This document shows positions 56,541 to 64,000 of a stretch of DNA of 64,000 bases, in pieces. Location: NCBI RefSeq assembly GCF_018873765.1, contig NC_057920.1, forward strand, positions 11,111,307-11,175,306, written 5' to 3'. The notes under the pieces were generated by a model that saw only the letters and a list, made by a program, of their open reading frames with translations, searched no databases and was not told where the DNA came from. Numbering within the stretch: position 1 is the first letter of the stretch; each line of letters opens with the position of its first letter. Source of the stretch: Telopea speciosissima (Eukaryota > Streptophyta > Magnoliopsida > Proteales > Proteaceae). The position numbers were made by a program, and so were the translations under genes.

Positions 56541-59500
56541 TGCAAAACCATAATCAAAATCCCCCCATTTTTACAAGTTCAAACAGGGTTAGAAGCTAAT
56601 TGATTAATATTTTCTGATCTCCCATTCTAATAGGGTGTGTTTTCTAGTTAAGGGGGTCCACCTTTTGGTTCAGTATGAATGATCTGGCCCCTGTACTAAA
56701 GCAGCAAAAGGGATATAGACAGGAGCTTTAAAATTAAAATGGTTAGAAGACAAATCATCTTATGGTTTGTGGGTGCTTCTCTTCTTTTAGTAAATCCTAT
56801 GGGGGCCATTGTTAGATAAGATTGTTTATCTGCTCATGTGAACATAGCTTATTATATGAGCCATTGATATCTTTGAAGAGATCTTTTGCTCTTTTTTTAT
56901 TCTAGAAGTTCTTCCCTAATTAACCTATCTTGATGATGATGATGATGATGGTAACCAATATCTTGAGGAGCTTTAATGGATATTCTTCATCTAACCAAAC
57001 CACAATAAGGGCTTTTATATAATTTTTTTTTATGGCCATGTAGGTCTTCAATCAAGAACAAAGGAGAACCAAATAATGTTTTTTGTAGCTTTGTTCTTGT
57101 TTCACATAGGAAAAGCTAGGTTGGTCCCTTTGACCATGGTGGACCTGGTGGACCACTAGGATCATGGGTAGACCATTAATGGTCTTTTTGAGGATCTACC
57201 TGATCCAATGGTGAACTTTTGAGGTGCACCATGATCATGGAACCAATTTGTTTGTTCTCTTTAGTCACCATCATCAGGTCATAAAGGAAGGGTCCAGGCC
57301 AAACAACTTTTGCAAATGCTAAAAAGTAGAATTTAAGTATCTATTTATTTGCTTGGCAAACAGAACCTAATGGGTATGGCTCATTAATTGTTAGCCAGAA
57401 AAAGGAAATTAAAACCTAAACACAAACCCATCACCCAAAAAAAATTGTTGAAAGGGGTTCCAACTTCCAAGTCCCATAAATGGAGTTAAATTCTATTTCC
57501 AGGTCAACTTATCAATCTTATTTATTTCTTAAAGGGTTTTTCTAGGCATCACTATACCTTGTGAAGTATAATGTTTCAGTATTTGTCACTCGATAATACT
57601 GGGTTCATCCATGTGATAGAAGACACAATGTACACCTTAATGAACAGAATTTTAGTCCAAAATAAGTATATAAAGTGACTCAAACTCTTATTCAAAGTTT
57701 TAGTAAAATTATCAAAATAACATAAAAAATGAATATAAAATAAAGAATGAAATCTTTTGTAATTTTAGTTACTTTCCTTCACTCATTTTATGCCCAAATT
57801 GTACTAATGAGATGTTTGCTTTGTTCTCGCTGACAAGGACTCAAGGAAGTAAAGAATGAAACGTTATACACTAGGCGTAGTTACATATTTATTTTTCCTT
57901 TCTAAAAAGGGATTTTCTTCATGATACCTTGAAGGTGTTAAATAATTTATAATTTTATTTTTTTACCTTTTTACTATAACATTTTTTTTTTTTTCAAATA
58001 AAGATAAGTTATATCATTTCATATGTATACGAAAGTGACACCTTTTGATAATAACATAATAATAATTCACTTTCAAATTATTTTAAGAAAAAAAGAACAC
58101 TACCAGTCTGCATGGCGAACCCCGGTGCCTCCTTGTGGCTATCTCTCTTTTCTTTTCTATGACATGATAGCTATGCAACTGGACAAGAAACTCAATTCCT
58201 TTTTTAAATATATATTTTTTGACTACAGAGTAAGAACAATTAAAAGAAGGTTATACATTCCAAGTATATCTTTAGAGCTGCCATCATTTAGACAATCCCT
58301 ATTTAAAAATATCTTCAAGCCGCGAAGGGAAGGAAAAAAAGAAGATAAAGGAGAATCATCAACAGCTAGATTTATGAAAATCAGAATCAATCAGAATCAA
58401 CTAGAATTGATCTCAGAAATCCTAGAATCGACCCCTTGGTTATGAAAACCCAACGATCCAATGAAAAAAACCAAAGCATCCTAAAATCAACTGAACCGGA
58501 ATGTCCAAAATAGGATCAATCGCAGCCAAGTCTAATACAAATCGGCCCATTCGATCAATTCGATATTAATTTTTTTTTTTTAAAATAATGTCAACAGCCC
58601 AAAATTTCTGCATCTTCTTTAATTGAATAGAGCAAATAAAACATGGACACGTTAATTCTACATTTAGAACAACAATTTGTCATATTAATAAAGTTTTCTT
58701 GGTTGCTGACTTTGATAGGTTTTCAATATTTAATGTAAGAGTGGAGTGAGTCTTCTGGGATAAGCATCTCCATTGAATTATTCTAAAAACGATTCTTGAA
58801 CCTGATCTTCTGAATCAGATTCTTGGACTTGACCTTCTGAATCAAGACAAAATAAGAGCAAAACTAGATCCTCCTTGAACCTGACCTTCTGAATCAAAAC
58901 AAAATAAGAGTAAAGATTAGACTAGAAGGTTCCAAGTTTTCTTATGTTCATGTATGACTAAAAATCAATCCAGAAGATTAGGATTTTTCTTCTGCACCAA
59001 GGGACCCAAGTCAAATCTCATTTAATCAAACATGATGCCTCTACATGGTATATCAAGAGTTCAGAAATAAGATCATGCTTATCTACCAAACAAATTATTT
59101 GCACTCTGCAATGTATGACAGATCTAACATGCAAAGTTGGAAGCATATTAGAAATGGGAAACTTCATTCTATAGCCTCCTAAGAAAGCAACCAGAACAGA
59201 TAAACAAGAACCATAAACCCATCATTCAATAGAAAGATAATGTCATCGAAAATAAAGAATTGCAGCAGCCTCAATTGCTTTGCACTGCAATCCAAGCAAC
59301 TGTAAGAAATCTGTGATCTTTCATAAAGTAGATAATGAAACCCAAATTGTCATCAATTTCACAGCAATATAACCTGACTGAATTCAACGATGTTAAAATG
59401 GGTGCAAGGAGGAGCAGAGAGACATATAACTCAGAGGCCAATGAAGCATAAAAAATAGAAAAATCTGCGGAACAATATTGTCAAGAGAAAGAAACCCTAG

Positions 59501-60338
59501 CTCGATTCAAAATCCAACATGCTAAAAAAAGAAATTGGAGGTCATATAGATAAAATTCCCTCTCTTAATAAAACAAAGATCATACCATAAACCAGCATTA
59601 CCAGACCTGTTTAATCAAATTGCCCCCACTAATTCTTCCACCCTGCCTCAAATAGTAAATCTATTTCTTTATTTCTTCAGCTCTAATTACTGTTACAAGG
59701 AACCAATCTCTTTCCTGTCAACTTAATGTTGCAACCCTGAGAGTTAAACTACAGAATGCAGAGCGTGTCAAATAACAGAATTATAAGTCCCCTCGTCATT
59801 AGCAAAACTTCCTCATTTTCTTCATCAAGAAATACAATAATGAATATCACTCACAAAGCAGATATATTTGCTTACATCAACACACAACTCACAAATATGG
59901 TGTTAAACCTCCATTTAAATCATAGCATCCCATCACTGATCATGTACACAGAACAAGGCGAATAAACAAAACTGGGGGGGGGGGGGAATCAAAATAGCGG
60001 AACTTGATTGCTGCCCATTTCATTATGCATCCAGTTCCAAAGTCTGCTTGAGATGATACACATTTCTAAAGCAAACTCTACATGAACCCGAGAAAAATAC
60101 ATACCAAATAAGGAAGAAAAAAAAAACCAAGAATAAACAAATCCACCCGCTCATGGAAAACCTCTTCAGGAATATCAGAAGACTGTTCCGGATATCCAAC
60201 CCCCTGGTAGTCCCAGAAAGTGCACCACAAAGAATGCTCATCATCTCTTTTCCCCAGAAAAGATGAGAAGGGTTTCGCAGCCGTGGGGGTCTATCTCACT
60301 TTAAACTTGAAACAAAACATCTATACCACCAGCATAGA
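56540..60338. other. Intergenic and 3' flank of the MOCOS-like gene
   Basis: AT-rich with no domain-bearing ORF; the 140-codon frame at 58023-58445 has no recognisable motif. (GAT)n is near 56930 and a short direct repeat (CCTGAATCTTCTGAATCA-like) near 58800-58890. A poly-G tract lies at about 59974-59986. The part nearest 60338 is the probable 3' UTR. Confidence 0.5.
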
Positions 60339-63176
60339 TTATGTTTCTGAACCCTCAGGGACAGTGGGTAGTCTGTCCCCTTCAACAAACGAAGGGTTAA
60401 GAAACTTGGCCACAAATGCCCACATCTTATACACATCTTGGAAATTAGTTAAAAAGCTAAGGGATGCGGTAACAACCTCAACCCGATGGAATGCATTTTT
60501 ACCGTCTTGGCAGCCATTCATCATTGGTCTGCACAAGGCAGTGTCATCTAGGTCTAAGGACCCACTATGCTGTTTCAGGCTGTCCACAACCCGTATATGA
60601 CTAAGGAAACCAATGCCCAGAGATATGCCATGTTTATCCGCTAGCCTCTGAACAAGTTCTGGGCTAATTAACCCCCCATTACAGTGTCTCACATTGAAAG
60701 CCACAGCTGCACCCCTTTCATATTTGATCTTTGGGCCATAGATGTGAACAAGATGCTTTCCCATACTACCATCTGAACTGGAAAACTGAAGTTGCAGTAA
60801 TGAGGTCACGAGCCAATTGATCAGGTACCGCAATCTGAGGGTAGTTTTGTTGAGACCCAACATATTAACATGGTCAAGATGATGGCATATTATCTCAGGT
60901 TCTCTTCTATCCCACTCTAGGCCATCCTCATCTTCTCCATCACTCAATAATTCGTCATCACCAAGTGTTGTCGCAGAAACTTCTCCAGGCTCAAGGATAT
61001 GACTTCGATGTTCTTTATGGCTGTCCTCCATGCTGAAGGATACCCTCCGACCCATGCTCATAACTCTTTCATTCTCCTCCACCCCAAAGAATCTACCTCC
61101 ACCAAATCTGGTACCTTCCCTCCTTCCCAGCAACCTAAAATCGCCTTCTGTTTCTCTCCTTATTGCACTTTCCTTGGTCTCTTTGCATACTTCAGGGTTT
61201 GAGCCATTTTGATGGCTACCATGCTTAACACCTGAAGAAGAATCTTTGAGTGCAGATCCATTTGCAGTAGAATACAACCTAGAACCAGATAGAGTTGATT
61301 CTTCCTCAATCTCACTAACATGATGAAAATCCGCATCCTTTCCGCCATTCTGTGAAGTTGGATCTGTTTCAGAAAACTGTTCCTCTTCAGGTACTTCCTT
61401 AACACGATCTAATTCCTGTGAGACTGATAATACAGCCGCATCAAATGACAAAACATGCTCTTCATGTGGTCTGAGATTTACTCTACAGTCATCGTAGATT
61501 GGACTCCTAGACATCATTGATGCTGGTTTGGGAGACATCCTATTATGGTTTTTCCTGCCAGTAAACCATGAGGGTGGTAATGGAGAGCCTGGCTTTGTTT
61601 TGTTCAACTGGCCAGAATGGTCAGATCCAAATGGGCTCTGACCCAAATCAATCCAAAATAAGTTGTCCGATGACTCATCTTCACTGAAAACAGGGCTCCT
61701 CATTACTTCTCCAACAGAAATGCTCTCAGCTTCTTCAAATATTGTGCTTGCACCATCCCTGTCAGAACTGTTATCTTGCTCCATCTCGGTCTCAAACACA
61801 TCCCTCACCTGTGCAGAAGTGAATGCACCAGAAAAAGCAGGCAATTGTAAACCACGGTGAGTTTCAGGTGTCAATTCTTCATTATCGTCCATCCCTTCAT
61901 CTTTAATTCCGGTCAATCCGTCCAGATCATCCACCGAATCACTCAAGTACTGAGGGTAAACAGGCACAATCCTCACCATCCCAGACCCAGTGTTCACACA
62001 CTGACTTTGCAAGCTTCCCATGACAGATTTCTTAATCAGGAGACAACCAAAGCCAGTAGGATCAGACCCAAATACCCTGTAAAACGATGTTATGATAAAA
62101 TCTGGCCGGAAGAGAGACAAGCCGAGTGAATCCATGTCCTTGGGACCCAACGACCCAGCATCAAGCAAGACATGCCAATTGTTCTGCTGCGCCAGCGCCA
62201 TCCATTGGTAAGAATACTTGGCTCCAGTGACCCTCGACTGGACAGGGAACACGAAAAGCCCAACTGCAGAATCCTTCTTCCTCCTTTTTTTGTTGGAGAT
62301 TTGCTTTTTCAGCTCCATGGAGCAAAGTTTCAATGTCGGCCACTTAAACCAAGCACTGTAAGTCTTAGCACCTTTCTCTTTCGCACTCTGAGCCATCCAG
62401 TTCACAGACTGGCTCTCATAGTCAAACATTGTCAGCAACTTCTTGTTCGTCTGGAAAGGATATGATTCTGCTAACAATTTAAAAGCAGAACCTCTACTGA
62501 CAGTGAACACAAGGCCGTATTCATTCTCAGGGATGTTCAAGTAATCCATTATCCTAGTCTTTATATCGTGTTCCGCAGTGCCTTTATCGGCTCCACCATA
62601 GAGAGCATGGTTGCTCAAGTTTGCAGTTATCTCAGAAAGGCTAAAGGCACAAGACTCCCAATACTGAAGGGTCTGAAGATAAGAAAAGAGCCCAAAGCCA
62701 CAGTAATCAAGACATACCTTGGCAACCAAATCAGAGAGGTGCCCGTACTCGTCCGATCTCAACTGGTCGATCTTCTCGGAACATTGAAACTTGGGGTACA
62801 TGGTGAGGAACTTGGAGAAGGCTTCATGGATGTCGGGAATGGAGTCTTCAGTCTCGAAGGTTCGTTCAGCAGCAAGGGAGGTGGCACGAAGGAACTCCCG
62901 TTGTGCGTGGAGTCTGGCGAGTGATCTCGACCTGCCGAAGCTCCCATCTTGATTGGAGAAGGACTCAGAATCCATATCTTGCGATTTGACGAGTGACCCA
63001 TCTTCTGATGCTTCCTCAAGAGCCTCCCTGAGCTTGTTCTCCTGTAACTGCCGGAGGATCGAAGGTTTGCCCTTGCTGCTTTCCTCCGTCAAATCCAATC
63101 CATCTCTCCTCCTACTCTTCTTGTCAAGGATTAAGGACGCACAGTGGGATATAGGCTTCCATAGTGAAAGATGCAT
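60339..63176 (-). CDS. Molybdenum-cofactor-sulfurase-like protein (PLP-transferase fold), plant-specific clade
   Basis: One uninterrupted exon of 945 codons. The start ATG 63174-63176 opens [20 protein letters not shown], the conserved opening of this plant family as I recall it. An N-terminal Ser/Glu-rich region includes [20 protein letters not shown]. The aminotransferase class V-like domain (about residues 140-400) carries [77 protein letters not shown] and [18 protein letters not shown]. Residue 367 is Arg where MOCOS-type enzymes have the PLP lysine. A long acidic, low-complexity middle part follows. The C-terminal domain carries [43 protein letters not shown] and [17 protein letters not shown]. 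There is no MOSC domain. Related to MOCOS/ABA3 but probably not a sulfurase; cellular role unknown. Length fits the family. Confidence 0.9.
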   Translation of the reverse strand: MHLSLWKPISHCASLILDKKSRRRDGLDLTEESSKGKPSILRQLQENKLREALEEASEDGSLVKSQDMDSESFSNQDGSFGRSRSLARLHAQREFLRATSLAAERTFETEDSIPDIHEAFSKFLTMYPKFQCSEKIDQLRSDEYGHLSDLVAKVCLDYCGFGLFSYLQTLQYWESCAFSLSEITANLSNHALYGGADKGTAEHDIKTRIMDYLNIPENEYGLVFTVSRGSAFKLLAESYPFQTNKKLLTMFDYESQSVNWMAQSAKEKGAKTYSAWFKWPTLKLCSMELKKQISNKKRRKKDSAVGLFVFPVQSRVTGAKYSYQWMALAQQNNWHVLLDAGSLGPKDMDSLGLSLFRPDFIITSFYRVFGSDPTGFGCLLIKKSVMGSLQSQCVNTGSGMVRIVPVYPQYLSDSVDDLDGLTGIKDEGMDDNEELTPETHRGLQLPAFSGAFTSAQVRDVFETEMEQDNSSDRDGASTIFEEAESISVGEVMRSPVFSEDESSDNLFWIDLGQSPFGSDHSGQLNKTKPGSPLPPSWFTGRKNHNRMSPKPASMMSRSPIYDDCRVNLRPHEEHVLSFDAAVLSVSQELDRVKEVPEEEQFSETDPTSQNGGKDADFHHVSEIEEESTLSGSRLYSTANGSALKDSSSGVKHGSHQNGSNPEVCKETKESAIRRETEGDFRLLGRREGTRFGGGRFFGVEENERVMSMGRRVSFSMEDSHKEHRSHILEPGEVSATTLGDDELLSDGEDEDGLEWDRREPEIICHHLDHVNMLGLNKTTLRLRYLINWLVTSLLQLQFSSSDGSMGKHLVHIYGPKIKYERGAAVAFNVRHCNGGLISPELVQRLADKHGISLGIGFLSHIRVVDSLKQHSGSLDLDDTALCRPMMNGCQDGKNAFHRVEVVTASLSFLTNFQDVYKMWAFVAKFLNPSFVEGDRLPTVPEGSET

Positions 63177-64000
63177 TGATTGAAATGCTCCTCACAAGAT
63201 CAATCTTCGACGTGAGAAGTCCAGAAATGAAAACCAGCCACAGCGCAACTCGAACGCAGGTGTTAGCCCATCTAAAAAAACCACACAAAAACAGATTCAG
63301 TATTCCAAATTTTCAAACCCTAGAAGGTCGAACAGAAAGCAAAAGGAATCTGAGCTTTCCGAAAAAATCAAACCTCTGCTTTCGAAAATCAAAACCCTAA
63401 TTTGAGGAGGGAAAAACCGCATAGAATCAACGACATTCCAAACTTTGGCTGGACCCAGGAGGCTTTACTTTATTCCAAACATTCAAACACTCTGAATCAG
63501 AGATTCTTCCATTAACACCCAGAACTTTAACAAGAACTCCAAGACTACGTCCAAAAGAAGGGAAAAGGGGAAAAAGACCAAAGAAAAATCCGGTTCCCCT
63601 CTGACCTTAAACCTTAATCAGTCAAACCCTAATTTTATTCCGAGTCTGACCACTGAAACTCAAAACCACCAAGATTCAAATCAGAAACAATTCAACACAT
63701 CAACATCACAGAAAATGAGAGAGCATATAAGATCCCAAAACAAATTCCAGGTTTCAATCCCGTAGAAGAATGAAACTTCACATTTTCAGACAACCAAACA
63801 AAAACCCCAGAAAACCAGGGAGTCCGAAACAAATCCAGCAACCCCCACACTCCACCAAAGCGTAAAGGAACCTCAAACCCCAAAAATTATTCACAGAATC
63901 CCAAAACCCAACAAATAATTCCCCTGAAAATTAAAATTGAACCTAGTTAGATGGAAACAGAGGCAAAACCAGAACCCAAACGACAAATCCCCAGTGCAAG
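63177..64000 (-). promoter_or_regulatory. 5' leader and upstream region of the MOCOS-like gene
   Basis: No other coding feature is seen. The sequence is AT-rich with CAAACCCTAA-type words, usual in plant 5' leaders and introns. A leader intron is possible, but I cannot place its borders with confidence. Confidence 0.4.

Noticed and set aside
58023-58445. A 140-codon plus-strand ORF as a gene
   Set aside because: No motif, no plausible promoter or paralogue, AT-rich composition; looks like chance.
62568-62924. Plus-strand ORFs inside 60339-63176
   Set aside because: Shadows of the long minus-strand MOCOS-like exon.

Overview
The window is nuclear DNA from a flowering plant. The genes have introns, homopolymer and AG/CT microsatellite tracts are common, and there are plant-type transposons: a Pack-MULE, Mutator- and hAT-type MITEs, Au-type SINE pieces, an RTE-like LINE tail, and Ty3/gypsy and copia-like fossils. 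Plant gene families fix the kingdom (REM-type B3 factors, a DYW-class PPR, an OMA1-like N-terminus). I cannot name the species; long introns and dense small transposons suggest a woody angiosperm.

The main content is a cluster of seven REM-type B3 loci in the first 51 kb. Gene A (minus, cut by the window start) stands head to head with gene B (plus, 5902-8632, 338 aa). B has a tandem copy, C (plus, 15291-19295), whose second B3 domain is broken by an early stop. Locus H (minus, 24220-26619) is a decayed REM gene split by an inverted copy of its own 3' half. Genes D, E and F (all minus: 30550-35630, 38693-42810, 46533-50932) are copies within roughly 8-kb tandem segments. I assembled their four-exon structures by hand, and they give open proteins of 310, 318 and about 317 aa, each with two B3 domains. 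The segments also carry remnants of a DYW-type PPR gene, and each has later private insertions (a LINE in D, a solo LTR and a hAT-like element in E).

Between the genes are many mobile elements. The best resolved is a 1.5-kb Pack-MULE (10410-11924) with long terminal inverted repeats and a near-perfect 9-bp target duplication, holding the N-terminal part of an OMA1-like mitochondrial protease gene. From 51.5 to 54.3 kb lies a large copia-like LTR fossil with two internal tandem arrays and two hAT-like insertions. From 54.3 to 60.3 kb I see little except small elements.

The right end (60339-63176, minus) is one intact 945-codon exon for a plant protein of the molybdenum-cofactor-sulfurase-like, PLP-transferase-fold family. 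At the expected PLP lysine position it has arginine.

The REM proteins are expected to be nuclear DNA-binding factors. The MOCOS-like gene is an unrelated single-copy neighbour. No operon-like cooperation is implied; the cluster is best explained by local duplication, gene conversion and decay.
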